The notes beneath the pieces are model-generated. The model had not been told where the DNA came from. It made no database searches and saw only the letters and a program-made list of their open reading frames with translations. Shown in pieces: positions 26,695 to 38,589 of a stretch of DNA of 64,000 nt. The stretch is from Aradus depressus (lineage: Eukaryota; Arthropoda; Insecta; Hemiptera; Aradidae): contig OY759225.1 of NCBI GenBank assembly GCA_963662175.1, positions 6,459,107 through 6,523,106 on the forward strand, in the 5' to 3' direction. How positions within the stretch are numbered: position 1 is the stretch's first letter; the number at the start of each line of letters is the position of its first letter. A program made the position numbers and the translations under genes.

Positions 26695-27756
26695 ATGGAC
26701 AATTGGAAAGAAAAAAAACGTAAGTTAAGCAATTATGATTCGTCTTTTGTAACTTCCAATAAATTTGAGCCCTTGTCGAATTTACAAGAAGACAACTCTG
26801 CATCAATGAGCACCGAGATAACAGAAAAGCCCACCAAACCTCCACCTATCTTCATTAATAATATAGGCAATATAAATTTATTCCTAAGAGACTGTGCGCA
26901 ATTAGGTGTTACATCCATCAGACACCATTCTACGGATGGAAAAGTCAAGTTTAACTTCGATACGGTGGAGGATTATAGAAAAATTGTTGCATTTTTGCAA
27001 CAAGACAATAAGGCGGAATTTCATACATTCCAAGTCAAATCTGAACGACATTTCAGAGTTGTGATCAGGGGTCTCCACCCAACATGTGATACTAAGGCAA
27101 TGATGGAAGAGCTTCAAACTCTCGGCTATGAACCAGTCCAAATGATTCCTGTTCATCATCCTATAACAAAAATCCCTTTACCACTATTTTTTCTCGACCT
27201 CAAAAATTCTCCAAAAAACTCAGAAATATACACTCTAGATAAACTCTACTATGCAAAAATTAAGGTAGAAGCACCTAGGCCACGTCGCGCAGTTATACAA
27301 TGCATACGATGCCAAGACTACGGACACACAAAAAATTACTGCCACCGGCCCCCGAGGTGTGTAAAATGCGACCAACCTCATCCAACCGAATCTTGTACAA
27401 AGGTACCAAACTCACCCCCTGTTTGTGTAAACTGTAAAGGTCAGCACACGGCCAATTACAAGGGATGCCCTCTGCATAAAAAACTACAGCTAAGTACCAA
27501 ACCTTACACTTCCACATTTCAGAGGCAAAATCAACAACACGAAGAAGTCCCACAACGTGCAGATAATGGCCGCAACAACCTTACTGCTAAACACACCGCT
27601 CCTACAATTAGCAAATCATATGCCGAAGCAGCAGCGAGTCCCGGGTCAAATATAGATAACCTCATGAAAAAAATTGATTCTCTGTTGTCCTTACTGCACC
27701 CCTTAGTGCAAACATTAGCCCAAATCTTACCAATGTTAATAGCAAAAAAACCATGA
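26695..27756 (+). CDS. Jockey-clade ORF1, gag-like nucleic acid-binding protein, 353 aa
   Basis: Intact ORF of 353 codons. The central conserved block FQVKSERHFRVVIRGLHP (about residues 110-127) is typical of Jockey-clade gag proteins. It is followed by three zinc knuckles: CIRCQDYGHTKNYC, CVKCDQPHPTESC and CVNCKGQHTANYKGC. The C-terminus has a hydrophobic/coiled segment (LMKKIDSLLSLLHPLVQTLA). The protein would bind element RNA and form the RNP. The stop codon overlaps the ORF2 start as ATGA at 27753-27756, a usual arrangement for translation of ORF2 by reinitiation. ATG at 26695 is the first in-frame start after the leader. Confidence 0.92.
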   Translation: MDNWKEKKRKLSNYDSSFVTSNKFEPLSNLQEDNSASMSTEITEKPTKPPPIFINNIGNINLFLRDCAQLGVTSIRHHSTDGKVKFNFDTVEDYRKIVAFLQQDNKAEFHTFQVKSERHFRVVIRGLHPTCDTKAMMEELQTLGYEPVQMIPVHHPITKIPLPLFFLDLKNSPKNSEIYTLDKLYYAKIKVEAPRPRRAVIQCIRCQDYGHTKNYCHRPPRCVKCDQPHPTESCTKVPNSPPVCVNCKGQHTANYKGCPLHKKLQLSTKPYTSTFQRQNQQHEEVPQRADNGRNNLTAKHTAPTISKSYAEAAASPGSNIDNLMKKIDSLLSLLHPLVQTLAQILPMLIAKKP

Positions 27757-30412
27757 CTCTCCCCAACAACAAAACCCTAACAGTTTGCACTTGGAATGCT
27801 CAAGGGCTGAACAATAAACATAGTATACTGGAGTTATTTTTAAGAAGATATAACGTTGACATAATACTCATCACTGAAACTAAATTGTCCCATAATTTAA
27901 ATTTCTATATATCAGGCTACAAATCATACAGATCAGACCACCCCAGCGGTCGTCGCAAAGGAGGATCAGCGTTACTAATAAAACATTCGATAGGTCACGA
28001 TGAGCTTCCACTTATAAAAGAAGACAAGTTTCAGATAACTCGAGTAGAACTCCATCATACTAACAAAAAATTACAAATAGGCTCATTTTATTCTGCTCCT
28101 GAAAACAGACTATCTCAATCGGATTTTTGGGGTATTATACATGAAATGAAAACTGATTTTATAATCGGTGGGGATTTCAACGCCAAGCATCCACGTTGGG
28201 GATGCCGACTAGCCAACCCCAGAGGGAGAGTACTGCTAAACACCGTTACTGCACTACAACTGGATGTGATCCACCCCTCTGAGCCGTCTTACTATCCACT
28301 TGATACAGTCCGTACCCCTGACATCCTTGATTTCTTCATTGGGAAGCGTGTTCAACACATCTCTACTCCTCAGGTATTAAAAGAACTAAACTCTGATCAT
28401 TTGCCAGTACTTCTTACTCTTCACTTCGATGGTTCTTTACAACACAACGCAGGCTTAATCAGGCACCCGTTCAATTGGAAGTTGTACAATAAAGTCATCA
28501 ATCAGAGCGTGGATTTAAAAGTACCTCTGAAAACCCCAGCCGATGTAGATGCTGCGGTGGCTCAAATCACCAAGATAATTCGAACTGCAGCCAGCAAAGC
28601 ATCTTCATCCAATCCACTGGGCCCTAAATAACCGTATAAACCTACTCTGATTATTCAACAACTTCTAACTGTAAAACACTCAGCTCGCGCGAAGTGGATG
28701 AGAACGAGGCATCCAACAGACAAGCAGAGATTCAACAGGGCAACCAGGGATTTAACTCGAGCTCTGAAAGAGGAGAAGAATGTGTCGACCCGAAGCAGCA
28801 TCAATGCTCTTAGCGCCACAGATGGCTCTCTGTGCCAATTAATATTCCTCCTTTAAAGGTGGGACCTGAATGGTATGCCTCGTCTCAGGAGAAATGTGAC
28901 CTGTTTGCTAACATACTTGTTCAGCAATTTACCCCACACGATGAAAGTGATTTGGTATCCACACAAAATGTATATAAGCGACTGGATGAGCCCCTACAAC
29001 TCAGCCTGTTTTCAGACTACTTCACTCCGGGTCAGGTGACTAATGCCATAAATCGTTCACCGACAAAGAAGGCGCCAGGTCATGATCAGATTGTCCAGCC
29101 ATTACTAAAAGCACTGCCACGAAAAGCTATAGTATATCTCACCCAGATATTCAATGCTATTCTACGGACGACCCACATCCCGAATCAGTGGAAACATGCT
29201 AAAATCGTCATGGTGAAAAAACCTAATAAGATGGCCAGTGATCCAACTAGTTATAGACCCATAAGTTTACTTCCCCTGTTTGCTAAAATATTTGAACGCT
29301 TGCTGTTACCAAAACTATTAATGTTCCTTTCTCCTCTCGTGCCTGATACACAGCTAGGATTTAGACAGTCGCACTCATGTCCGCAGCAACTTCATCGAAT
29401 AGTAAATGAAATATTAAACACATACGAGGAAAAACAAGTATGCTTTGGGCTCTTCCTGGATACGGAAAAAGCCTTTGACAAGGTTTGGCACCCTGGACTA
29501 CTCTGCAAGCTAAAACCCCATCTACCGGACACCTACTACAGAATTATAAAATCATACTTGTATTGCCGTACATTTTCCGTAAAATATGGTAACACAAGCT
29601 CAACATCTAAAGCGATATCAGCAGGAGTGCCGCAGGGTAGTGTTCTGGGGCCCTTTCTTTATCTAATTCATGCAAGTGACTTTCCTACCTCAGAAAATGT
29701 GACTGTAGCACAATTCGCAGATGATGTTGCTGCCCTCAGCAGAGCCCTGACTTATGAAGATGCCAAACATTATCTACAACAATTCCTGAACGCAGTCAAC
29801 TTATGGTGTTGCAAATGGCGCATAAAAATGAACTCCACTAAGTCAACAGTGGTAACTTTCACATATAAAAAAAATATACCAAATCCAACCATCTTTCTTA
29901 ATGACATGCAAATCCCTTGTGCAGAACGAGTAAGATACCTAGGACTAATATTTGACGCGAAGCTAACATGGTCCCATCATGTCCAGCACCTAGTAGCGAA
30001 GACTCGCGGACGAATAACAAACTTGAAGTGTCTCCTCGACCACCGCTCACCCCTTGCTTTATCAGTAAAAAGACTGCTATATTTGGTGCTGATACGTCCG
30101 ATCTGGCAGTACGCTTGTGGCCTATGGGGTTCAGCTGCTAAAAGCCACATAACCAGGATACAAACCACTCAAAAACGCGTCATGAGACTCATCACCGATG
30201 CACCGTGGTATGTTCGCAACACAGTTCTACATGCTGATCTTGAAATACCGGAAGTAGCGGAGGTCCTCAAAGAATCCTACATCCGAATGCAGACAACAAT
30301 GGCCAACCACCCAAATCCACTGGTCCGGGAAATTGCTGAACACCCACCACCTTTACCACTGGAACGCAGACTTAAAAAGAAGCGACCGCATGATTTTCTT
30401 CTCATCAATTGA
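27753..30412 (+). pseudogene. Jockey-clade ORF2 (APE endonuclease + reverse transcriptase), inactivated
   Basis: The first part, 27753-28631, is the endonuclease: N-terminal TVCTWNAQGLNNK, LITETKL, IIGGDFNAKHPRWG and the C-terminal SDHLPV. It stops at TAA 28629-28631. The same frame continues past the stop to about 28850, where a small deletion shifts the frame. The second part, 28832-30412, is the reverse transcriptase. It includes SYRPISLLPLFAKIFERLLL, QLGFRQSHS, FLDTEKAFDKVW, GVPQGSVLGP, the active site FADD (about 29713-29724) and a thumb region ending in LERRLKKKRPHDF. The two breaks are in the linker between domains, so each domain is individually open. Family identity is certain; loss of autonomy is inferred from the breaks. 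Confidence 0.9.
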
Positions 30413-30612
30413 TCAAAAGACAATTTTTTTTTTTTTTTTTTTCTCTTATATTATGTTCATTTCATCTACTTTAAAGTTACTTGTTTAGGGCAATTATTGA
30501 ATTGTACCTGAGTTCATATCTCATGTTAATTAGGCCATTGGCCTAGGTATTATTGTTATAGACAGCCCAACTATAATATTCATGTATAGAATAATAAAGT
30601 TTACAATAATTA

Positions 30613-30645
<33 letters not shown>

Positions 30646-30764
30646 CTTAATAATTTTAATTATTAATGATTTTTTAAATTAATTTAGTGTTTTTCATATC
30701 TGATAGCTGCAACAGAACTGAAGAGCCATATTGTTAGTTTATATTTGTTTTCCCCCTTAGGTTT

Positions 30765-30913
30765 TTTTTATCTGAGAGAAGAAAGAACCTTGAGCACACC
30801 GTCCTTCGGATAGGACGTTGAGCGATGGTCCCGAGCCTCTTCTCGTTAAAGAACCCTACCCTAGCTGAATAAATATGGTTAGGCAAAATTTAGGACTCAC
30901 TCCCTCAATGGAG
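30765..30913 (+). mobile_element. SINE, 5' portion, cut by an LTR element
   Basis: Core sequence 'ccgtccttcggataggacgt', 'gcgatggtcccgagcct' and 'ggcaaaatttaggactcac' stops exactly at the LTR element (30914). The missing tail is found beyond the far LTR at 37013-37105, so one SINE was split by the insertion. Confidence 0.8.
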
Positions 30914-32259
30914 TGTAATATAAACAAGCCCGTTGCCAAGGCAACGGATTTAGAAGCCACTATACATTTATTTTAAACCGAATTTAGAAGACGAAAAGAA
31001 AGTAAAAGAAGAAAGAAAATTAAGAAAGAAGAAAAGAAAATGGAAATCTGAAGAACAAAACAAGTTTAAGAAGAAAGTAAGAATAACTTTAAAAGGAAGA
31101 AAAGGTGGCTGAAGGCCTAACCTTACAGTCATCAACAAACATTTTAAATAATGATTACAAGATCCACCGACTTCAAAAGGAAACTAAATTTTCAGAAGGG
31201 ATTAATTTAGCACCCAGAAACAAAATGAAACAGCTAAAAGAAGAAGGAATGAAGAAAATTTCAGGAAGTTATAAGCAAAATTTTGAAAAGGAAGCCTGTT
31301 CCAAAAATGATCCAATCATAGAGGACGGATCCAATCCAAGGCTGTAGAATGATCCGAAAGTGTATTTCACCGAAGTTTGAATACTGTTTTTGAAAAAAGT
31401 AGGAGTCCAATTGAAAATCAAAACCGCAGAAAATTAAAAGAATATTTAATAAGAAAGAAGAAAAAGAAACGAAGGAAGAAGACGCAAAAAAACTTTGTAA
31501 AGTTGAAAATTATCAAGTTCAAGAAAACAAAACAGCGACGGAAAGACAATATCAAGCTACCATTTCGAAGGTGTAAGGGAGTTGTCCTCCAGTCTTTGTA
31601 TAGGACAAACCTGTGTTCCGAGGTGTCTAATTTAAAAGTTATAACTCTTGAAAAAGTGGTGGAAAGTGGAATAGAATGTAAAGTAACATTGAAAAGAGGC
31701 GAACTGATGGAGGATGTAAATTTTTTTGTTTAATATTTGTATGTAAATAATGTTAATTTTTAATTTAGTTCAATGGCGTCATGAACGTGAGTAACCTTTA
31801 TATTTTTTTTTAAATGGCTGATCAGCAAATTATAAATAAATTTTTCCAATTTTTGTAAATTCATAACCATGTTTTAATCTCTTTTTAATTCCCCAAAATC
31901 TCTCTCAATGAAATTCACATTTCAAAACTCATAGGCCTTGCGAATCAACACCTTTGAGATAAGCGCCAATCGTTATCGGGACACAATATTTAATAATCTT
32001 AATTTTCAGAATCACACCGGGAGACTTTTGGATTTTTGGATTGGTGCAAGTAACGTAGTTTGAAAATTTTACGGAGTTATTTATAACATATGTTTTTCAT
32101 TTTTTTAAGAGCTTCACTCAACCATATGGTAGATTATTTTATTTTTAAAATTATAGAGTCAATTAACTTAAATTTTTTTATTATTGTTCAAAATTTTATT
32201 CATTTTTTTTAATTTATTGTGAAAGGCAACAAGTCAATATATTTAATAAAAACCTTTCA
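30914..32259 (+). repeat. Left LTR (~1.35 kb)
   Basis: Begins TGTAATA and ends ...aaaaacctttca if the TG...CA rule is used. Similarity to the right copy continues for about 25 bp further (ttatggcat...). It contains two short Lys/Glu-rich open frames (31105-31347, 31377-31733) that are simply repeated in the other LTR; I do not treat them as genes. Confidence 0.8.
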
Positions 32260-32566
32260 TTATGGCATCTCCTTGTGAGGATAATTTCTTGTTTTTTTTA
32301 TTTTTGCATTCTTTGACCAATAAATAACTCGCATAGAGTCACCGAAATATTTTTTTAATAAAGAGTAAATATGCCTAAAAGATGCATTTATTTAAAATCA
32401 GGAAGAATAAGGCCATGGGGAGATATGAGTTTCGTTGGGAGAGTGGGGAATATATTATATGAATTTTTATTACATATAAATAATAATATTGAACCTAATT
32501 TTTTTTTGCCGCTGCAATATTTTTTTTTAATAATAATTTTTTTTTGAGTTATATTTAATTATTAAA

Positions 32567-33565
32567 ATGCCAACCACGAGAGGCGAGAGTAAGAGAATGT
32601 TGGAAGTAGAGGCCGAACAAAATAGAACAGTAGGATCGGATGATTCGCGAGCTGATACAGATAGTTTTGAGGGAGAAATGAAGGGGGTAGATAAAGACAT
32701 AGTTGCGACTGTTGAGGAGGAAAAAGAGATAGAGATAGAGATAACAGAGAAAATAGAAGAGAAACCAGACAAGATGGATAGATTCATGGAATTAATGACC
32801 CAGCAGTTAGCAAATTTAAGTAGTAAGATTGACGAACAGAATCAAATATTAAGTAGGATGATTAACGAAAGTAGAAAAGACATAGAAAATGTGAGGGAAA
32901 ATTCAAGTAGGAGCATAGGCAATTCCGAAAGAAATCTAAGTGTAATCGAAAGATGTGATAATAGTATAGAGAATATAGAAGATCAAAGTAATGTAGAAAA
33001 TATTGAAAATAAGAGCAAAGAGAGAAAGGTTCAAACTGTAGAAATAGAAAAAGGAACAAACTTAGAAATTTTAGTAGAGGAAGTTAAAATAGTCTCGGAA
33101 ATTAGTTCTAGAAATAGCTTAGAAAGTGAAGGGACAGATTTAACAGTTAAAAAGAATTTCCAAAGTAGAGTAAAATCGGTAAGAAAATTTCTTTCCAAGG
33201 GAGAAATTAAAATGAATTATCAGTTAGTGCAAACTAAGGTAGAATTAAGAAAATATGACAGTATGACTGTTGTGCATGAATGGAAAAATTATTTAAGAAA
33301 GAATTTACATGAGACTAGTTACCAGGTGGAAGACATTTTTAGAATACAATACAGAAAAACTGAAGTAAAAATTTATGAAATAAGGGGAAATGAGAGAAAT
33401 GACGCAATACTGACAGACAGACTACGCAAAATTTTATTTAGTGTAAGGAGGAAGATATTTGAAGACATAATAAGGCGCGGCATTAAGAAGAAAGCAGGGG
33501 CTCCTCTAAGGCTCTGTAATTATTTAATTGCATCAGCCGAACTTACAGTAAGTAACTATTTTTGA
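32567..33565 (+). CDS. Gag-like ORF of the LTR element, 332 aa
   Basis: One uninterrupted ORF of 332 codons starting MPTTRGESKRMLEVEAE. It is highly charged, with a coiled-coil-like stretch (DRFMELMTQQLANLSSKIDE, about residues 68-87) and long Glu/Lys/Asn-rich linkers. The C-terminal third is a basic, more ordered segment (FRIQYRKTEVKIYEIRGNER). No CCHC knuckle is seen. The start motif and coiled coil resemble gag N-termini of Gypsy-type elements, but the identity rests mainly on position between two LTRs. It would form the particle or RNP for this element. Confidence 0.6.
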   Translation: MPTTRGESKRMLEVEAEQNRTVGSDDSRADTDSFEGEMKGVDKDIVATVEEEKEIEIEITEKIEEKPDKMDRFMELMTQQLANLSSKIDEQNQILSRMINESRKDIENVRENSSRSIGNSERNLSVIERCDNSIENIEDQSNVENIENKSKERKVQTVEIEKGTNLEILVEEVKIVSEISSRNSLESEGTDLTVKKNFQSRVKSVRKFLSKGEIKMNYQLVQTKVELRKYDSMTVVHEWKNYLRKNLHETSYQVEDIFRIQYRKTEVKIYEIRGNERNDAILTDRLRKILFSVRRKIFEDIIRRGIKKKAGAPLRLCNYLIASAELTVSNYF

Positions 33566-35564
33566 AACTCGAATGAGTTATAGACAATAACAGTAGACAG
33601 AGAACGAGCCCGGACTCTCCGAAGCTTGACGCGCTTCCTGTATGTCGAGTCACAGGACTGGTTCCCGACAGAGCTGTCGCTTGGTGTCGGAGAGAGGGAG
33701 TGCAGATTGCCTCCTCTCTTTGGCATTGGGGGTCAGTATCTGGAAGGAACGGTCCAACTGGGGGCCAGAGAAGGATTTTTAGCTGATCCTATGGGAATCG
33801 AACCTAGCCATCTCAGAAACATTTAGACAAAGCTAATACACATAAAACATACATTATTACGGGGATTTATGATTTATTTGATACATTTATGTTACACCGT
33901 ACGGACAACACAACATTAAGAAACGAAATCATTTTACATTACTCAACTTACACAATACACAGGAGGGGATTTTGTATTATTTTGCATTTTTTTTATGATT
34001 TTATTTGTATATAGTGTAGATGTGTTAATTTAGGTTTAGAGGAATGTATGCTAGTATAAAAGGATTAAGAGTGGATGATCGCGATAGTATGTAGGAAATT
34101 GTTTACTTCAAAATAATTATATTATAAAATTTTTTTTGTGTTTTGAACTAAATATGTAACAATTGAATTAGGATTTAATGAAAAATGTAAGACCGTAGGA
34201 AAAGAAAGATAGGTGGATATGATGGCAAGTTAATATATACGGAGTCGACGATTTTTTTTTAAGGGTAGAGAATGAAAAGATGATGATTATTCGCGAGAAG
34301 AATTAAGAATTTTATAAATAGTTTCACCTAGATATGTTTGTTTGAGATAAAAGGGGATGTAATCTGATTAATAATAAAAATAATTAGCATACATGGGGAT
34401 AATTTTTTCTTTGAGACTTACAAGACGTTACTGAAAACTTAGATATTGAGGAAGTTATTTGGAAGTTGGAGCTATTAGAGAATAGATAGCTAGATATTTA
34501 TTTTTTTGTGAGATAGCCTACCCAAGGAAGGGAGGATCCACATTTTCTGCGACGATATATGAGAATTATAATCTACGATGATATAAGATATAGAAGTTAT
34601 TAGGGATTTTTTTTGAGATTAAGAAGTTGAAGTTTTTGTTTTTGAGCTATAGGAGGAGTTAGGGAATGGGCGAAGGCCTAGGTAACGTCGAAATAATGGG
34701 ATAAGGAATATTTATACTTTGTAAGGGGGAATTTTGTAACTTGAGAAGTTGACATAGGAAGTTGAATTTTAATTGAACCAAAGATATGTGAAGAAATATT
34801 TAGAAAATGATGATGAGGAATGAGGAACTGAATTTAGAAAAGCAACCCAATTATTATTTTTTATTTATGATTTGAAGTAGAATATAAATTTTGAGAAGTT
34901 GACATAGGAAGTTGAATTTTAATTGAACCAAAGATATGTGAAGAAATATTTAGAAAATGATGATGAGGAATGAGGAACTGAATTTAGAAAAGCAACCCAA
35001 TTATTATTTTTTATTTATGATTTGAAGTAGAATATAAATTTTTTTTTGAGATTAAGATAGAAAGAAAGATGGAAAGTAAGAAAAGATATTAAGTGGTGAA
35101 GCGGCAATATTATAATTAAATATAAATTTGGTTTGTTTTGGGACATATGTCCAAAGGATATTAATTACAGTAAAGTTTGCATTTAGGTAATAATATGTTC
35201 AATATTTTTTTATATATGAAATTTAAAAGACAATTTTATTTGTCTTCCGCTCGTCCAAATTGTAAAGGACTGAGCTCAGTTTATAATTAGTGTGTAAAGA
35301 ATTTTTTTTGTTTAATGTAAATTTGTTGTAAATGACAGTGGGGAATGAAGTGAAGTGACAGGTGCGAGATGAATTTTTGTTGAGGTGGTTTGTGAGCGTA
35401 GAGACACCCAAAAGTGCCGGTTCACGACGACCAATTGGAGGACGACAGGAGTGGATGAAGGCAGAAAAAGGACCAGGATAAAACAGATGAAGAGGGAACC
35501 TTTGGAACAAAAATTGTGATTCTAGAAACACAATTTTCGTTCCAGAAAAAATAGAAGAAGGCAA
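33566..35564. other. LTR element interior, non-coding
   Basis: No pol-like frame is present. A moderately GC-rich patch (33600-33830) is followed by AT/purine-rich sequence and a perfect 150-bp tandem duplication (34741-35040), then the polypurine tract. Confidence 0.6.
34741..35040 (+). repeat. 150-bp tandem duplication
   Basis: Two consecutive units, 34741-34890 and 34891-35040, starting 'ttgagaagttgacataggaa'. They look identical on reading. Inside the LTR element. Confidence 0.9.
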
Positions 35565-37012
35565 TGTAATATAAACAAGCCCGTTGCCAAGGCAACGGAT
35601 TTAGAAGCCACTATACATTTATTTTAAACCGAATTTAGAAGACGAAAAGAAAGTAAAAGAAGAAAGAAAATTAAGAAAGAAGAAAAGAAAATGGAAATCT
35701 GAAGAACAAAACAAGTTTAAGAAGAAAGTAAGAATAACTTTAAAAGGAAGAAAAGGTGGCTGAAGGCCTAACCTTACAGTCATCAACAAACATTTTAAAT
35801 AATGATTACAAGATCCACCGACTTCAAAAGGAAACTAAATTTTCAGAAGGGATTAATTTAGCACCCAGAAACAAAATGAAACAGCTAAAAGAAGAAGGAA
35901 TGAAGAAAATTTCAGGAAGTTATAAGCAAAATTTTGAAAAGGAAGCCTGTTCCAAAAATGATCCAATCATAGAGGACGGATCCAATCCAAGGCTGTAGAA
36001 TGATCCGAAAGTGTATTTCACCGAAGTTTGAATACTGTTTTTGAAAAAAGTAGGAGTCCAATTGAAAATCAAAACCGCAGAAAATTAAAAGAATATTTAA
36101 TAAGAAAGAAGAAAAAGAAACGAAGGAAGAAGACGCAAAAAAACTTTGTAAAGTTGAAAATTATCAAGTTCAAGAAAACAAAACAGCGACGGAAAGACAA
36201 TATCAAGCTACCATTTCGAAGGTGTAAGGGAGTTGTCCTCCAGTCTTTGTATAGGACAAACCTGTGTTCCGAGGTGTCTAATTTAAAAGTTATAACTCTT
36301 GAAAAAGTGGTGGAAAGTGGAATAGAATGTAAAGTAACATTGAAAAGAGGCGAACTGATGGAGGATGTAAATTTTTTTGTTTAATATTTGTATGTAAATA
36401 ATGTTAATTTTTAATTTAGTTCAATGGCGTCATGAACGTGAGTAACCTTTATATTTTTTTTTAAATGGCTGATCAGCAAATTATAAATAAATTTTTCCAA
36501 TTTTTGTAAATTCATAACCATGTTTTAATCTCTTTTTAATTCCCCAAAATCTCTCTCAATGAAATTCACATTTCAAAACTCATAGGCCTTGCGAATCAAC
36601 ACCTTTGAGATAAGCGCCAATCGTTATCGGGACACAATATTTAATAATCTTAATTTTCAGAATCACACCGGGAGACTTTTGGATTTTTGGATTGGTGCAA
36701 GTAACGTAGTTTGAAAATTTTACGGAGTTATTTATAACATATGTTTTTCATTTTTTTAAGAGCTTCACTCAACCATATGGTAGATTATTTTATTTTTAAA
36801 ATTATAGAGTCAATTAACTTAAATTTTTTTATTATTGTTCAAAATTTTATTCATTTTTTTTAATTTATTGTGAAAGGCAACAAGTAAATATATTTAATAA
36901 AAAACCTTTCATTATGGCATATCCCTTGTGTGGAAATTAAATTCAATTCATTTATATACTAAAGTAATATATAACAATAGTAACCTCATTTAAAACTTAT
37001 AAAAACCTTTCA
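35565..37012 (+). repeat. Right LTR plus extra ~101 bp
   Basis: Copies the left LTR through 36911 with only a few changes (for example one extra A and one C-to-A near the end). It then extends to a second 'aaaaacctttca' at 37001-37012 directly before the GGAG duplication. Either the real LTR is longer and the left copy is altered, or the right end carries an added segment. Confidence 0.75.
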
Positions 37013-37105
37013 GGAGTCTAGATCATGTCCACCAGAGCGACGAAAGAGTGCTCTAGTAGTAGGCGATATGACCTCATAGTTAAAGCCCGGGCATGAGTCG
37101 CAATA
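37013..37105 (+). mobile_element. SINE, 3' portion (continuation of 30765-30913)
   Basis: 'catgtccaccagagcgacga', 'tagtaggcgatatgacctca' and 'aaagcccgggcatgagtcgc' complete the SINE interrupted at 30913. Confidence 0.8.
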
Positions 37106-37109
37106 ACTT

Positions 37110-37310
37110 TTTTTTTTTAGTTTTAATCTAATCAATAGAATCAAATAAATTTTCAGAAATATTCTAGGATGATGTTACAGCTACATTAGTTTTAATTTTA
37201 TTTTGTGAACAAAGAAAAATATTTAAACAAATGTTGTAAAGTAGGGTTGGTATATATTTTTCAAATTATATAGATATACAGAACATTTGCTATTAATATC
37301 AATAATTTTT
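37110..37310 (+). repeat. Dispersed repeat family D (fragment)
   Basis: 'aaatattctaggatgatgtt', 'cagctacattagttttaatt' and 'tttgctattaatatcaat' are shared with 38590-39075 and 45217-45560. A fragment of the family start also appears near 30680-30725 ('agtgtttttcatatctgata'). Confidence 0.65.
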
Positions 37311-37337
37311 TTTTTTTTGAGAAATTTTCATTTCTAC

Positions 37338-38260
37338 TTTTTTTTTTTTTTTCTTAAAATATTTTATTTTTGTAGAAAATACAGTTTTACAGAAAGTTTC
37401 CTTCACCATTACCCTTATACACTAAATACAGTCAAAAATAATCAGTAAATTTTAAAAAAACTGCTACTTTTTAAGAGAAAATTTTAAAAACTTAATGAAA
37501 AAGGAGAACAAAAACAAATATAAAATAACTGAATTGAATAGAAAGTAAGTTTATAAACAGCCGAAAAACAGAGATTATAATTTTAAAATCGCGATCGGAT
37601 ATTTACAAATTTTTTACCAAGATTTATTACATAGTCGAGTAGGAACTCGATATTTAGGTGTTCATGGATTTGTAGGATGGAGGTGTCCCTCGAGTAGCTT
37701 CCAACCAACCTAAGGCATTTGTTTTGGGATAATTGAAGAGTTTTGAAGTTGGTGTTGCTGACAAGACCGGCCCACACTGGGCATGCATATGTAATGACTG
37801 GCCCGCAACAGAAGCTTGTAGATGAGGAGTCTATTGGTTAGATTAAGGGCTGCCTTTCTGTGAAGTAACGGGAATAAGGAGAACACAAGTCCGTTCACAG
37901 TATTTGCTTTCTGTTTGATATGTTGCCTGAAGGTTAGTCGTCTGTCCAGAAGAACTCCAAGGTATTTTACTGTATCGGTCCAGTCCAAATTTTCTATTTT
38001 TTTGGGTAATGCGGGGCGTCGTTTTGTAAACAGAATCGCTTCAGTTTTTCCTTCATTAATTTTCAGTTTCCATTTATGGAAAAACCGTTTGATCCGTCTA
38101 AAGGCGTCCGTTAGTCTATGATTTATTGTGTCTGTCCTCCAGAAGTGTGAAACGATAGCTGTGTCGTCCGCGTAAAGGTATATGTCCGTGTTTGTTGTCC
38201 GTGGGACGTCGTTTATGTATAAATTAAATAATGTAGAGCCTAACACGTTGACTGTCATCC
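37338..38260 (-). mobile_element. 5'-truncated LINE reverse transcriptase fragment
   Basis: The minus strand encodes VLGSTLFNLYINDVP, the active site LYADDTAIV, KWKLKINEGKTEAILF, VKYLGVLLDRRLTFRQHI and, after a frame break near 37780, MWAGLVSNTNFKTLQLSQN with the C-terminal thumb end. T-rich plus-strand runs at 37338-37380 correspond to the poly(A) end. Jockey-like by order of motifs. The 5' two thirds are missing. Confidence 0.85.
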
Positions 38261-38589
38261 TATCTGGTTGAAACCTATCTACGACTAAAGTTTGGCTAAC
38301 TTAAGGCGATGAGTGTTATTCTAGTATTTAGAATTAACTATAATTTTTTAGTGTACCCTCGGGCTTATATTTCTGAAAATATAATTATGATGAAGAATGT
38401 CTTCCCAAGTACGTATAAGATGAAATTTACGGCATCAGTGCCACAAATACCACCAATATTCTATATTTTTTCTTCATCTATTCTAGTCAGGATCAACCAG
38501 AAAGAATTCTCATTTTGCTTATGGTTGACTATCTTGCCATCTGCTTAAACCTATGTAATTATTAAGATAAAATGATTATAAAAATTATT

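Larger units (their letters stand above)
26468..30643 (+). mobile_element. Jockey-clade non-LTR retrotransposon, nearly full length, ORF2 broken
   Basis: A 5' leader (including a T run of about 33 near 26529-26560), gag-like ORF1, ORF2 with APE endonuclease and reverse transcriptase, a 3' UTR and a 30-A tail (about 30614-30643). The sequence '(A)n-tgctt' precedes the proposed start and follows the tail, which is compatible with a target-site duplication, but the A run blurs its length. ORF2 has one premature stop and one frame break, so this copy is not autonomous. Confidence 0.9.
30914..37012 (+). mobile_element. Gag-only LTR retrotransposon (non-autonomous)
   Basis: Two near-identical direct repeats (offset 4651 bp) begin TGTAATATAAACAAGCC at 30914 and 35565. 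A purine-rich tract (agaaaaaatagaagaagg, about 35544-35561) precedes the right repeat, as a polypurine tract should. GGAG flanks the element at 30910-30913 and 37013-37016. The interior has one long ORF (32567-33565) and no protease, reverse transcriptase, RNase H or integrase. Near identity of the LTRs means recent insertion, so another element must have supplied the enzymes. The right end has about 101 bp (36912-37012) after the sequence shared with the left LTR, ending in a second copy of 'aaaaacctttca'. Confidence 0.85.

Noticed and set aside
31105..31733. Two Lys-rich frames in the LTR, present again at 35756-36384
   Set aside because: They are duplicated because the LTR is. Composition is low-complexity and there is no domain; treated as LTR sequence.
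33770..33830. B-box-like 'ggttcgattccc' on the minus strand in the LTR element
   Set aside because: No A box or cloverleaf around it.
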